This document shows, one piece after another, positions 33,308 to 43,399 of a DNA stretch of 64,000 nt. The translations under genes were made by a program, and so were the position numbers. Each line of letters begins with the position of its first letter. Position 1 is the stretch's first letter. Below the pieces are notes generated by a model. The model worked only from the letters and a program-made list of their open reading frames with translations, ran no database searches and was not told where the DNA came from. Source of the stretch: Rhizobium sp. FY34. GTDB taxonomy: Bacteria > Pseudomonadota > Alphaproteobacteria > Rhizobiales > Rhizobiaceae. The stretch lies in assembly GCF_005222845.1 (NCBI RefSeq), contig NZ_STFZ01000011.1, positions 213,996-277,995 of the forward strand, written 5' to 3'.

Positions 33308-35821
33308 TCAGGCGCGGATAGCGGCATTGTCGGCGTCAAACGGGCTTTCCGGCACCACCGTTGCCTCAAATAGCGAACCGAGAATCTTGATCTTCAGCTT
33401 CGTGCCAATGACGCTATAGGCCGGCGCCACCATGGCAAGTGCCAGGGATTTCCCGATGCGCCAGCCATATCCACCACCCGTGGCACGCCCCACCAGTGCG
33501 CCCGCCTCGTTGTAGATCGCTTCGGAGCCGCGTGCATCGACATCCGTATTGCCTTCGACAATCAGCGTGACGAAATGGTAGCGCAGGCCCTTTTCCTTGG
33601 CAGCCACCATGGCATCACGACCGATGAACGGTTTTTCCGGCTTGATGAAGCGCTCGAGGCCAGATTCATAGGCGTTGTATTCGATGGAGAGTTCGCGGCC
33701 CATGTTGCGGTAGGACTTTTCGACCGCCATCGACACCATGGCGCGGATACCAAAGGGCTTGATGCCGAATTCGGCACCGGCTTCCATCAGCTGGTCGAAG
33801 ATAGTGGCCTGCATTTCGATCGGGTGATGCAGTTCCCAACCCAGTTCGCCGATGAAGTTGACGCGCAGTGCGTGGGCTGTCGCAACGCCGACGGCGATCT
33901 TCTTGCCCGTCAGCCAGGGGAAATCCTTATTCTCCAGGCTGGTGCGGGTGAGCTTCTTCAACAGCTGACGCGATTTGGGACCAGCCAGCACCAGCACGCC
34001 GTACTTCTGCGTGATCGGCTGGAGCGTAACAGAGCCATCCTTCGGGGCAAGCTTCTGCAACAGATCATGGTCATGAGCTTCGAGGAAACCGGCCGAGACC
34101 ATGTAGAAACGGTCCGGTGCCCATTCATAGACGGTGAACTCCGCCTTCACGCCACCGGCCGGTGTCGGCAGATGGCAGAGCGCGATGCGACCGCGCTTCT
34201 TCGGGATGACATTGGCGAAGATCGATTCGAGGAAAGCGCGTGCGCCTGGGCCGGACACTTCCATCTTGGCAAAGGCCGACATGTCGAGCACGCCGACATT
34301 CTCATGGACGTTTTTCACCTCATTGCCGACATGCTCGAAATAGTTCGAGCGGCGGAACGACCATTTTTCCACGATGCGACCGTCTTCGGTCGGCGGCGCA
34401 TGATTATGGCTGGTGATGACATCGGCACCGACGCCGAGCTGATCGGCGGGTACTTCATAACCTTCCGGCGCAAACCAGTTGGCGCGTTCCCAGCCGTAGA
34501 CTGAGCCGAATACGCCGCCCAGTTTCTTCAGACGGTCATAGACCGGCGTCACTTTCAGCGGACGGGCAGCTGAACGTTCCTCGTCCGGATAGTGCATGGT
34601 AAAGACGTTCGAATAGGCTTCCTCGTTCTTGGCAATCAGATAGCCTTCGGTTGCGTAAGGGCCGAAGCGGCGCGGATCGACTCCCATCAGATCGACGGTC
34701 GGCTCGCCATCGACGATCCATTCCGCCAGCTGCCAGCCGGCGCCGCCGGCTGCCGTAATGCCGAAGGAGTGGCCCTCGTTCAGCCAGAAATTCTTCAAAC
34801 CCGGCGCCGGTCCGACAATCGGATTGCCATCCGGTGTATAGGCAATCGCGCCGTTATAAACCTTCTTGATGCCCACTTCGGCAAAGGCCGGCACGCGGGC
34901 AATCGCCGTCTCGATATGCGGCATCAAACGGTCGAGGTCTTCCTGGAACAGTTCGTATTCGCTCTCTGACGAGGGACCATCGACATAACAGACTGGCGCG
35001 CCCACTTCATAGGGGCCGAGGATGAGGCCGCCAGCTTCCTCGCGCATATACCAGGCACTGTCGGATTCGCGCAAAACCCCCATTTCCGGCAGGCCCTGGC
35101 GACGACGCTCCTGGATCGCCGGATGCGGTTCGGTGACGATATACTGGTGCTCGACGGGAATGACCGGCACATCGAGACCGACCATTTCGCCGGTCTTGCG
35201 GGCAAAATTGCCGGTACAGGAAATGATGTGCTCGGCAGTGATCTCGCCCTTGTCGGTCGTGACCTTCCAGAGACCGTCCGCCTGCTGGGAAATCGCCGTG
35301 ACAGTGGTGTTGCGATAGATCGTGGCACCCAGATCGCGTGCGCCCTTGGCCAGCGCCTGAGTGAGGTCAGCCGGCTGGATATAACCATCGTCGGGATGCT
35401 GGATGGCGCCCAGAATGCCGTCCGTTTCGCAGAGCGGCCAGATCTCCTTCACCTGTTCCGGCGTCAGGATATTGACCGTGACACCGATCGTCTCGGCAAT
35501 GCCGGCATAGTACATATACTCGTCCCAGCGGTCCTTGGTACGGGCCAGGCGAATATTGGAGACCTTCGAGAAGCCGACATTCATGCCGGTTTCTTCCTGC
35601 AATTCCTGGTAAAAGCGCACCGAATATTTGTGCAGCTGCCCCACCGAATAGGACAGGTTGAAGAGCGGCAGCAGGCCTGCGGCATGCCAGGTGGAGCCGG
35701 ATGTCAGCTCCTTGCGCTCGATCAGAACGACATCGTTCCAACCCTTCTTCGCCAGATGATAGAGCGTCGAGACCCCGACCACTCCGCCGCCGATCACAAC
35801 TGCCCGTGCATGTGTTTTCAT
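33308..35821 (-). CDS. dimethylglycine dehydrogenase-like FAD/THF enzyme
   Basis: An 837-residue fusion of a DAO-type FAD domain and a GcvT-like folate domain, the architecture and length of dimethylglycine and sarcosine dehydrogenases. The dinucleotide motif VVIGGGVVGVSTLYHLA is at the N terminus. SGSTWHAAGL holds the His that binds FAD covalently in this family. The C-terminal half has the aminomethyltransferase pattern (LRVNFIGELGWELH). It would oxidise the dimethylglycine produced by Bmt or the MttB route, giving sarcosine and methylene-THF. It has its own terminator and stands alone. Confidence 0.9.
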   Translation of the reverse strand: MKTHARAVVIGGGVVGVSTLYHLAKKGWNDVVLIERKELTSGSTWHAAGLLPLFNLSYSVGQLHKYSVRFYQELQEETGMNVGFSKVSNIRLARTKDRWDEYMYYAGIAETIGVTVNILTPEQVKEIWPLCETDGILGAIQHPDDGYIQPADLTQALAKGARDLGATIYRNTTVTAISQQADGLWKVTTDKGEITAEHIISCTGNFARKTGEMVGLDVPVIPVEHQYIVTEPHPAIQERRRQGLPEMGVLRESDSAWYMREEAGGLILGPYEVGAPVCYVDGPSSESEYELFQEDLDRLMPHIETAIARVPAFAEVGIKKVYNGAIAYTPDGNPIVGPAPGLKNFWLNEGHSFGITAAGGAGWQLAEWIVDGEPTVDLMGVDPRRFGPYATEGYLIAKNEEAYSNVFTMHYPDEERSAARPLKVTPVYDRLKKLGGVFGSVYGWERANWFAPEGYEVPADQLGVGADVITSHNHAPPTEDGRIVEKWSFRRSNYFEHVGNEVKNVHENVGVLDMSAFAKMEVSGPGARAFLESIFANVIPKKRGRIALCHLPTPAGGVKAEFTVYEWAPDRFYMVSAGFLEAHDHDLLQKLAPKDGSVTLQPITQKYGVLVLAGPKSRQLLKKLTRTSLENKDFPWLTGKKIAVGVATAHALRVNFIGELGWELHHPIEMQATIFDQLMEAGAEFGIKPFGIRAMVSMAVEKSYRNMGRELSIEYNAYESGLERFIKPEKPFIGRDAMVAAKEKGLRYHFVTLIVEGNTDVDARGSEAIYNEAGALVGRATGGGYGWRIGKSLALAMVAPAYSVIGTKLKIKILGSLFEATVVPESPFDADNAAIRA

Positions 35822-35998
35822 CTGAGCTAACCCCTCTGAACAAACCGGGTGCCCGATGAGCGGCGCCCGCGCGCATAGATTTCGCGCCGACTATGCAATT
35901 CCGGTTCGCCGGCCAAACGCCTGTTTACGACATGGGACAAACTTGCCGCGACGAGGGTGAATTTGACAAGCGACAAAAGCACAAAGGTTTGGAAGCCG

Positions 35999-38545
35999 TC
36001 AGGCCTTGGCGCCTTCCTCCGGCAGCACGCGGTCCGGCTGGTCCGTCTGCGACGTGGCTCTTTCCGTCTTTGCTTTTGGCATTTCCGGCCGGGTGGTCAC
36101 GGTACCGATGATCTTTACATCCTGGTGCGGATAGGGGATCTCGATCCCCTCTTCCCGGAAGCGCTTGAGGATGGCGGTGCGCACAGCCGCCCGGATGGCA
36201 ATGCCATCGCCCATATCGGCCATATGGAAGCGCAGCTCAAAATCCAGCGAAGACGGACCAAAGGCGATGAAATCCACATGCGGCTCGGGGTTCTGCAACA
36301 CGTTCGGTTGCGAGGAAGCGATATCCATCAGGACCGCGATCACCTTTTGCGGATCGGAATCATAGCTGACGCCGACGAGGATCTCGGCGCGCTGCATGCG
36401 GTTGCGGTGCGTCCAGTTGCCGACCGAGGCATTGATCAGGTCGGAATTGGGCACGATGATCGACTGCTTGCGGAAGGTCTCGATCTCCGTGGCGCGCACC
36501 GAAATGCGCTTGACGATGCCTTCCGTCGTCCCCGTCACGATATGGTCTCCGACCTTGAAGGGGCGCTCGACCAGAAGAATGAGGCCTGAGACGAAATTGG
36601 AAACAATGTTCTGCAGGCCAAAACCGATGCCGACGGAGAGCGCACTTGCCACCAGGGCAAGGCTCGACAGATCAAAGCCGGCGGCCGACACGCCAACCAC
36701 GGCTGCAACCCCGATGCCGAGATAGCCGATACCGGTCTTCACCGAATTGCGCACGCCCGCATCAACCTGGCTGCGCGCCATGACATTGCGGTCGATCCAG
36801 TGCTGCACTCCACGGGTGCCGAGATAGAAGAGCATGAACAGCAATACGCCGACCAGAATACCGACCAGCGAGATATTGATGTTTCCAATCGAGATCTGCG
36901 TGAACAGACGATAGGCGCCGGCCTGGATATCCTGGATCTGGAAACCCCAGGTGAGCAAGATCACCGGCACGCCAAACATCAGCGCCACGGCATAGATGCT
37001 AAGGCCGGCCCCAAGACCGATCTGGTCCTGCGTCACTTCGCCCAGCTTGTAGCGAGCAGACAGATAGCGGCCGACGGCGGTATGGCCGAACGCGCCTTGC
37101 TTGCCGACCGCCTTGCCGGATAGAATGCCGATATACATGGCCACAAGCACGGCGCCTGTCAGAACGATCTGCGTGGCCGCAAAGCGTGCAAGGCCGATAT
37201 AGCCGGTGAGAACCGCAAGGATGAGCCCCAGCCCCGCAGCCCTGAACAGAAGCGGCAGGCCACGCGGCCAGGGCTTGCCGGCAGCGGCCGGATTTCGATC
37301 CTCGCCCAGAACCGGCTTCATGAAGGACATCAGAATCAGGATCAAGCCGATCAGCACCGTGCTGGTCAGACTCTTGACGATGGTCAGTACCAGCGGGGAA
37401 TTCAAAACCTCGCTAATCGTGGCCAGCAGGTAATCGAGACCATTGATGATCGCCATCAGGGCGACGAAGGCCGACAGGCGGCGCGCACCGCGATCGGTCA
37501 GGCGCACCAGCCGCCATTTCGGATGCTTGGGCGCAAAAACGAGATAGCTCAGCCGGGCAATGAAGAAGACCACCCAGACCAGGCCGAAGAAGGAGGAGAT
37601 AATCGGCGCGATATCCGGGCGCAGCACGTTGAAGCTCGCCAGAAACACATAGGTCGCCATCAGAAAGGCGGCCAGGGACAGCGACTGCACCATCAGCGAC
37701 CAGAAGGCAAAGGACAGCCGGGTGATGTATGGAGGGTTGTCCAGCGCGGGGTTGCGGGTGATCATGCGCCCGAACAGCCGGTAACCGCCAGCGAGAAACA
37801 GGAAGGCCGCAGCGCCGGACAGGGCCAGTGCTGCCAGAAGCGACAGGCGCTTGGCTTTCCAGGCGAAGCTCAGCCAGCTTGCAATCCTATCCTTGAGAGT
37901 GGCAAATTCCGTCACCAGTGCGCCGCCGGCATCCACGAAAATTCCGGGGCTCATGTCCGTGTGCCGCAGCAACGCCTCACCAAACATGCGCCGGCGCTTT
38001 TCGGTGATCGCATTCGACAGGTCCGAGACGGCCTTGGTGACGGCCGAGGCCTCGCCGGTCAGGGCGTTCAATTCGGCGCGCTCGGCAAGCAACCCCTTGC
38101 GTTCCTCCGTGACAACGGCCGATTCCGGCGGCTGCCCCGCCGCCGGCGGCTCGCCCAGGGCCGTGATGCGCCCTTCGATCTGGGCCAGGCGCTCGGTGAT
38201 CTCGGAGGAGGACTTCGACAATTGCGCATGCAGGTCGTCAACCTGCACCTTGAGATCGGCCAGGAAAGCATCATCGACATCGGCGCTGTCGAATTTTCCC
38301 TTCAGCTTGTCATAGCTTGCGCGGCCCTGCTGGAAGACTGCCATCAGCGATTCCGTGCGTGAATCCGGGTTGCTGGAGGACTTGATAGCAGGTGTCTGCT
38401 GCGCCAGACCGGCTGCCGGCTGCGCCATGGACAGGCCAGACTGTGCCGCCAGCAAGGCGCTGGCCACAAAGCACTGCAGCAGAATGGAACGCAACCGCGC
38501 CGGACGACCTTCGAGAAGAGATTTCAACAAGTCCGCAGACCTCAT
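35999..38545 (-). CDS. large mechanosensitive channel, DUF3772-MscS type
   Basis: An 848-residue inner-membrane protein. A signal peptide (to about residue 42) and a periplasmic DUF3772 region (about 60-200) with coiled-coil character (KLKGKFDSADVDD, LSKSSSEITERLAQIE) precede about ten membrane segments. The MscS pore and beta domain follow (ASALSVGIGFGLQNIVSNF, then RPFKVGDHI). It releases solutes under hypo-osmotic shock. Placement beside betaine genes fits osmoadaptation but may be chance. The tail is charged and soluble. Confidence 0.92.
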   Translation of the reverse strand: MRSADLLKSLLEGRPARLRSILLQCFVASALLAAQSGLSMAQPAAGLAQQTPAIKSSSNPDSRTESLMAVFQQGRASYDKLKGKFDSADVDDAFLADLKVQVDDLHAQLSKSSSEITERLAQIEGRITALGEPPAAGQPPESAVVTEERKGLLAERAELNALTGEASAVTKAVSDLSNAITEKRRRMFGEALLRHTDMSPGIFVDAGGALVTEFATLKDRIASWLSFAWKAKRLSLLAALALSGAAAFLFLAGGYRLFGRMITRNPALDNPPYITRLSFAFWSLMVQSLSLAAFLMATYVFLASFNVLRPDIAPIISSFFGLVWVVFFIARLSYLVFAPKHPKWRLVRLTDRGARRLSAFVALMAIINGLDYLLATISEVLNSPLVLTIVKSLTSTVLIGLILILMSFMKPVLGEDRNPAAAGKPWPRGLPLLFRAAGLGLILAVLTGYIGLARFAATQIVLTGAVLVAMYIGILSGKAVGKQGAFGHTAVGRYLSARYKLGEVTQDQIGLGAGLSIYAVALMFGVPVILLTWGFQIQDIQAGAYRLFTQISIGNINISLVGILVGVLLFMLFYLGTRGVQHWIDRNVMARSQVDAGVRNSVKTGIGYLGIGVAAVVGVSAAGFDLSSLALVASALSVGIGFGLQNIVSNFVSGLILLVERPFKVGDHIVTGTTEGIVKRISVRATEIETFRKQSIIVPNSDLINASVGNWTHRNRMQRAEILVGVSYDSDPQKVIAVLMDIASSQPNVLQNPEPHVDFIAFGPSSLDFELRFHMADMGDGIAIRAAVRTAILKRFREEGIEIPYPHQDVKIIGTVTTRPEMPKAKTERATSQTDQPDRVLPEEGAKA

Positions 38546-38727
38546 GACGACAAGAGTTATGCCCGGATAAAATCAGGCCCGACCGAAAGAAAGCGACAGA
38601 TAGCGCGATTCGCAGCCGCAGATCTTCAACCATCGCTCCGTGGTGAAACCAAGACAAAGCCTGTCACCGGAACCTTGCAAGCGCCTCGGCGTTGATGGGC
38701 CATAGTACAAAACGAGAGGGTAAGGTT

Positions 38728-38979
38728 ATGGAAAACGCAGGTATCGGCTGGATCGCAGCCATTCTGATCGGTGGTATTGCCGGCTGGCTCGCAGAGCAGT
38801 TCATGAAGAGCAATATGGGCCTTCTGATGAATATTCTGCTGGGCATTGTTGGCGCCATCGTGGCCAATGCCATCCTCGGCGTATTCGGGGTCGTGATGGG
38901 TGGCTGGATCGGCTATCTGATTGCCGGCTTCATCGGCGCCTGCATCCTGATTGCGGTTGCGCGCATGATCAGGCGATAG
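38728..38979 (+). CDS. GlsB/YeaQ/YmgE family small membrane protein
   Basis: An 83-residue protein, three hydrophobic segments rich in Gly (WIAAILIGGIAGWLAEQ, NILLGIVGAIVANAILG and GWIGYLIAGFIGACILI). This is the 'transglycosylase-associated' family, which is linked to envelope stress; no enzymatic activity is implied. ATG 38728 has GAGGGTAAGG upstream. It is monocistronic, between the divergent MscS gene and a strong terminator. Confidence 0.88.
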   Translation: MENAGIGWIAAILIGGIAGWLAEQFMKSNMGLLMNILLGIVGAIVANAILGVFGVVMGGWIGYLIAGFIGACILIAVARMIRR

Positions 38980-39004
38980 GTCGAGACACATCGACATTGT
39001 CGAT

Positions 39005-39039
39005 AAAAAACTGGGTCGCTCAGGCGGCCCGGTTTTTTT
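39005..39039. terminator. bidirectional terminator
   Basis: AAAAAACTGGGTCGC pairs with GCGGCCCGGTTTTTT (two G-U pairs) around TCAG. Poly-A before and poly-T after the stem let it serve both the GlsB-like gene and the convergent UPF0303 gene. Confidence 0.85.
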
Positions 39040-39048
39040 CATGCCCGC

Positions 39049-39540
39049 TCACGCCAGCGCAAGGCTTGCTGGATCGATCCCCTTTAGGCTTGAGAGCGCC
39101 TCAACGACCAGCCGGTGATCGTCGCGCTGCGGTAGACCGGATACGGTTACCGCCCCGATGCAGCCGACGCCGCGCACGAGAATGGGAAAGGACCCCCCAT
39201 GCGCGGCATAATCGGCCGTTGCCAACCCCCATTTGGCTTCGAGCGTGGTTTCCTGGCGCGCCAGATCCAGCCCGATGCCATAGCTCGAGCGCAGGAACCG
39301 CAGAACCATATTGCGCTTGCGGCGGATCCAGTATTCGAAATCCGGCTTGGCGCCGACCGTTGCGGCAAAGAAGGCCCGCATGCCGTTCATCTCGATATCG
39401 ACCGCAAGCACATGGCCACGTGCAGCAGACAGTGCGTGGAGTTCTGCCCCAAGCGCCCAAGCGGCATCGAGATCGAAACGGTCAAATTGCAGCACCCGTT
39501 CCTGTTCGGCGATCATTGCAAGGTCTGCTTCCAGCGACAT
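39049..39540 (-). CDS. UPF0303 / GlcG-HbpS-like domain protein
   Basis: A 163-residue cytosolic protein from ATG 39540 (GGGAGG upstream). The pattern FDLDAAWALGAELHALS...GHVLAVDIEMNG, then RRKRNMVLRF and AAHGGSFPILV, is that of the UPF0303/DUF336 group, which shares a fold with heme-binding HbpS and GlcG. A role in small-molecule or heme binding is possible but unproven. No operon partners. Confidence 0.82.
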   Translation of the reverse strand: MSLEADLAMIAEQERVLQFDRFDLDAAWALGAELHALSAARGHVLAVDIEMNGMRAFFAATVGAKPDFEYWIRRKRNMVLRFLRSSYGIGLDLARQETTLEAKWGLATADYAAHGGSFPILVRGVGCIGAVTVSGLPQRDDHRLVVEALSSLKGIDPASLALA

Positions 39541-39712
39541 GGTCCATCCTCCCGTTACGATGGGCGGCAAGATGATGGCGCGCACCGAACCTGTAAAGAG
39601 CGGGCTTGGCCAGACATTTTTCTTTGTCGCTCAAAAGCCCGGCAAATCGGGCGTTTGACGGGTACTGGCCGCCCCCTATTGAAAAGAAACGAAAGTTTTT
39701 TTGAAGAGGCGC

Positions 39713-39741
39713 TGGACAAGCCCGAACTTCCTCTTTATACG
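39713..39741 (+). promoter_or_regulatory. candidate tRNA-Lys promoter
   Basis: TGGACA (39713-39718) and TATACG (39736-39741) are separated by 17 bp, with a predicted start about 40 nt before the tRNA. Confidence 0.45.
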
Positions 39742-39786
39742 CCCCTTCACACCAGCGGCGCCGCTGAAAAGCAGGGCCGCACGGAT

Positions 39787-39862
<76 letters not shown>

Positions 39863-40088
39863 TTCTTCCTTTGGAAGATATGGACACGCTGGAAAAGTAA
39901 AAAACAATATAAATTTCAAAGACATCAAGACGGCGAGAAGTGAGCCGTGGCCTGATTGCGGGCGAATCTTGCAAGCCATGCCGGCCCATGAGACATGAAA
40001 AAGGCTGCGGCCCTTTTCAGGGCGGCAACCTTGCTGTCCGTCTTGTGTGGGACGGCGGTAAAAACCGCAGCCCGCATTGCGCCTGAAA

Positions 40089-40355
40089 TCAGGCGCGGGC
40101 ATCCATGGCTTCCGCCTCTTCGATTTCAGCGGCAAACAGATGCTGAAGCTCGATCTGCACAGCATTCATGAAGAGCGCCGCCTGATGGGCTATTTCTTCC
40201 GGCGAAGCGCCCTGTGCGCTCAGAGTTGCGGCGATCTGGGCCATTTCGCTGCGCCAGTAGCGATTGGCCTCCTCACCATGAACATGGATCAGCGCCTGCG
40301 CACAACGGCGGATATCTGCTGTTCGTCTATCGGCCGGAAAATGTGCAACTCGCAT
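40089..40355 (-). CDS. small DUF6074-type protein
   Basis: An 88-residue soluble protein from ATG 40355 with a strong AGGAGA box. It has the sequence style of a small rhizobial family (VAHFPADRRTADIRRCAQAL, then EANRYWRSEMAQIAATL) that I take to be DUF6074. The role is unknown. A GCGCCTGA/TCAGGCGC hairpin (40079-40096) straddles the stop codon and may protect the mRNA end. The frame extending to 40493 has no SD and unlikely residues. Confidence 0.72.
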   Translation of the reverse strand: MRVAHFPADRRTADIRRCAQALIHVHGEEANRYWRSEMAQIAATLSAQGASPEEIAHQAALFMNAVQIELQHLFAAEIEEAEAMDARA

Positions 40356-40486
40356 GACGTCTCCTGATACGCACTCGTTCGAATCAACTCTTTGTCTCTG
40401 CACAATCGCTGGAAGTGGTTCCCAAATCCTAAACAGCGCAGCAACAAGTTTACGGGGTCCCGGCCCGGCACAGGCAGGAGACCGGC

Positions 40487-41167
40487 TCAGCACCAGGGTC
40501 TGGCGGGCTTTCCAGCGGCATGAACCAGCCCCTCGCCTGCCATCTGGCTACCCAGCGACTGGCCATTGCGCATCACGACACGCAGCTTGCGACCACGGCC
40601 GTCCTCGTTCTGGTTCGGCCAGTCCACCAGTTCGAAACTGCCGGCATTCAAGAGGTCGCGCAGCCGCACCTTGGCGGCAAAGCCCTTTTCGCGCTCGGTC
40701 GGGCAGCGGGCATCCTCGGTGGCGGGCGCCGCGATATCGGCAATGCGGATCGCCTGTTTCTTGAACCAGAAGAGGTCTCCGCCCGACACGCAATTGTCGA
40801 GGCCGGACGTGCCGCAGAAATAGAATGTGCCACTATAGCCCTTGCCGATCAGCCCCTCCTCTCCCACCTTGGCAAGCGGCAAGGGTGGCGTCAGCGCTGG
40901 TATTGATGGCTTTTGCAAAGGGTGGGCGGGCGCGGCAACCGGTTCGGGCGGCTTTTGCGGCTTGGCGGATGTTGCAAGCCGTTGCTGGATGGCAGCCACC
41001 GAACCGCTGCCAGACAGCCATCGACGCAGAAGATCCGAATTTTCATAGGCCAGGATCGCCCCGGCTGTTCCGACAAGCGCAAGGACCCAGGGCCATGTGG
41101 CGCTCGATGCCTTTGCCGAAGCTCGCCTGCGGCGGCGGCGCCCTTTCGTGGCAGTCGCATTGGCCAT
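40487..41167 (-). CDS. membrane-anchored thermonuclease-like (SNase) protein
   Basis: A 226-residue protein from ATG 41167. A very basic N terminus (GRRRRRRASAK) and one membrane segment (about 24-41) are followed by a Pro-rich linker. The C-terminal domain resembles staphylococcal nuclease: RIADIAAPATED and GRGRKLRVVMRNGQSLG. Arg residues corresponding to the catalytic pair look present; the catalytic Glu/Asp cannot be assigned safely. The domain would face the periplasm. Four cysteines in the domain (FCGTSGLDNC and others) could form disulfides. Confidence 0.75.
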   Translation of the reverse strand: MANATATKGRRRRRRASAKASSATWPWVLALVGTAGAILAYENSDLLRRWLSGSGSVAAIQQRLATSAKPQKPPEPVAAPAHPLQKPSIPALTPPLPLAKVGEEGLIGKGYSGTFYFCGTSGLDNCVSGGDLFWFKKQAIRIADIAAPATEDARCPTEREKGFAAKVRLRDLLNAGSFELVDWPNQNEDGRGRKLRVVMRNGQSLGSQMAGEGLVHAAGKPARPWC

Positions 41168-41353
41168 GCGTGAACCCTCATTTGACACCGGTCGCATCCG
41201 GAACAGATCGGAACATAACGGAACAGGTCTCACGACTTGGTTAAAAGCTGATTTACTCTGGTCGAGGGACGGGAGGGCCGATCAACCTCATCAGCACTTC
41301 CTAAACTATTGACTGCCAGAATTGTCGGATCAACAGTTGCGAGACGTAAGCCG

Positions 41354-43258
41354 ATGGACCAGAAGATGAAGCGTGCCGCAAACACTTTTGCCGCGCTTCT
41401 CGCCGGACTTGGTGGGGTCGTGGCCCTTGCCGTCTGGAGCGAAAACGCCAATCGGCAGGCCCATATCTCACAACTCGATCAATCTCTGCGCCAATCGACG
41501 ATTGCCATCGGCCAGCACATAACAGACGGCATAGAGATGGCGGAACTGGGCATTGTCGCGCTCAAATCGGAAATCGAACGCAATCGAACGGCACCTGATC
41601 TTAAAGAGCGCACCAGCCAGTTCATCGCGCATCTGACAGAACATACGCCGCACCTGACCAACCTTATTTACATCGACAGGCATGGCAATCTGGTTGCCAC
41701 CAATGTGGATGCGGTGACGCTGAAGGGTGCCGATCCGGTCTTTACCGATCGTGACTATTTCAAATATCACCTGTCTGATGCCTCCGAAGAAACCTATATC
41801 GGCACCCCTGTTCTGAGCCGACTGACAGACAGCATGATCGTGCCCATCAGCCAGCGGCTGGAGGATGCCAGCGGCCAGTTCGATGGCATCGTGGCTGCAG
41901 ATATCCCCATCACCCACATCAACGCCATGATCGACAACATGATCGTGACGGAGGATGCCTCGGTGCTGATCGCCCGAGAGGACGGCACCGTGATTGTCCG
42001 GTGGCCGGAAACCAACCCGGAACTGGCTAATCTATGGACGGTGCGAAACCTCGCCTTCTCCGCACTGGTGGATGATGCAACCCGAGGGATCGTCGTGAAG
42101 GCATGGCCGACGGATGGCCTGTCACGCCACAACGCCGCCTTCAGCAATCACCATCCCGGCATTACCGTGCTTGTCGGCGCGCGCGAAACAGCCGTGCTCT
42201 GGCAATGGGTGAATGCATCCAAAATCCGCTGGATCCTCAGCGGCATCCTCATTCTCATGGCCCTGATCCTGATCCTGCGCTGGCGCTACCAGACGCTGGC
42301 CAACATCCGCAACAACAGCATGTTGCAACGGCGCGAAGCCGAATTCGAGCTTCTGGCCGAAGCGTCTGCCGATCTGATCGAGCGGCTGACACCGGACGGC
42401 ATCCGGGAATACGCCTCCCCCGCCTCCCGTCAGATCCTCGGTCTGGCACCCGAAACGTTGATTGGCCGCAGCGTGCTGGACTTCGTACCCCCGCAAGAAA
42501 AAGCGCTTGCCAAGACATCGCTGGAGCGGCTGCAGGAAGGTGCAACTCTACAGCGGGTGCTGATCCGCTACGATCACCCGGAAGGGCGCGAAACCTGGCT
42601 GGAAACGACACTGAGCCGCCTCAACACCCGCAAGCTTGGTCCCTCGGCCATTGTCTCGATCACCCGAGATGTGACTCCCCAGAAGCAGCGGTATGACGAG
42701 TTGAATACATTGGCCAGCACCGATCCGCTGACCGGTCTTGCCAATCGCCGTTCCTTCGATAGGCGGTTGGACGAACTGGTGGCAGACGCCCACCTCAACG
42801 CCGCCGGTTTCTCGCTGTTGATCGTCGATGCAGACCGCTTCAAGCTCTACAACGACACCTATGGCCATGCGAGCGGCGACGCCTGCCTGAAGGCAATCGC
42901 GGCAGGCATCGCCCAGTCGGTTCGCCGGGCTGACCTTGCAGCACGCTATGGCGGTGAAGAATTCGCCGTTCTGATGCCAATGACGGATGTTGCAGGCGCA
43001 AAGCTGGTGGCCGAAAAAATCCGCCAGAAGATTGCAAGCCTTCGCCTTCCGCACGAGCGCAACCAACCCTATGGCATAGCAACGGTCAGTATCGGCGTCG
43101 CCAGCTGGCAGCCGTCGGCGCCTGAAGCAGATGGAAACGCCCTGTTTTCGCGGGCTGACGCCGCTCTCTATGAGGCAAAGAACATCGGACGCAATCGCGT
43201 GGTGCTCTCCTCTGCCTCCGAGGAAACAAGCCGGGTCGGCACCGTCATCAGCGCCTGA
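41354..43258 (+). CDS. membrane diguanylate cyclase with CACHE and PAS domains
   Basis: A 634-residue sensor cyclase. It has a membrane segment near residues 9-28, a periplasmic double-CACHE region (about 30-300, with DRDYFKYHL), a second membrane segment (WILSGILILMALILIL), a PAS domain (about 330-450) and a GGDEF domain with intact RYGGEEF. RRAD five residues upstream is a proper RxxD inhibitory site, unlike the two other cyclases in the window. ATG 41354 is used because the longer frame begins at TTG without an SD. The ligand is unknown. Confidence 0.93.
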   Translation: MDQKMKRAANTFAALLAGLGGVVALAVWSENANRQAHISQLDQSLRQSTIAIGQHITDGIEMAELGIVALKSEIERNRTAPDLKERTSQFIAHLTEHTPHLTNLIYIDRHGNLVATNVDAVTLKGADPVFTDRDYFKYHLSDASEETYIGTPVLSRLTDSMIVPISQRLEDASGQFDGIVAADIPITHINAMIDNMIVTEDASVLIAREDGTVIVRWPETNPELANLWTVRNLAFSALVDDATRGIVVKAWPTDGLSRHNAAFSNHHPGITVLVGARETAVLWQWVNASKIRWILSGILILMALILILRWRYQTLANIRNNSMLQRREAEFELLAEASADLIERLTPDGIREYASPASRQILGLAPETLIGRSVLDFVPPQEKALAKTSLERLQEGATLQRVLIRYDHPEGRETWLETTLSRLNTRKLGPSAIVSITRDVTPQKQRYDELNTLASTDPLTGLANRRSFDRRLDELVADAHLNAAGFSLLIVDADRFKLYNDTYGHASGDACLKAIAAGIAQSVRRADLAARYGGEEFAVLMPMTDVAGAKLVAEKIRQKIASLRLPHERNQPYGIATVSIGVASWQPSAPEADGNALFSRADAALYEAKNIGRNRVVLSSASEETSRVGTVISA

Positions 43259-43399
43259 GCCCATCACGCTGCTGACGCGGTGCAACGTCAGCCCCCCTTT
43301 CCATCAAAGACAACAGTCGTCGCCCCCACGCGACGGCTTCCGGGAACCGACGCTGCCGGCTGGCGTTAGCCCCGCGAGCTGTTTTGCCGTGAGGAGCCT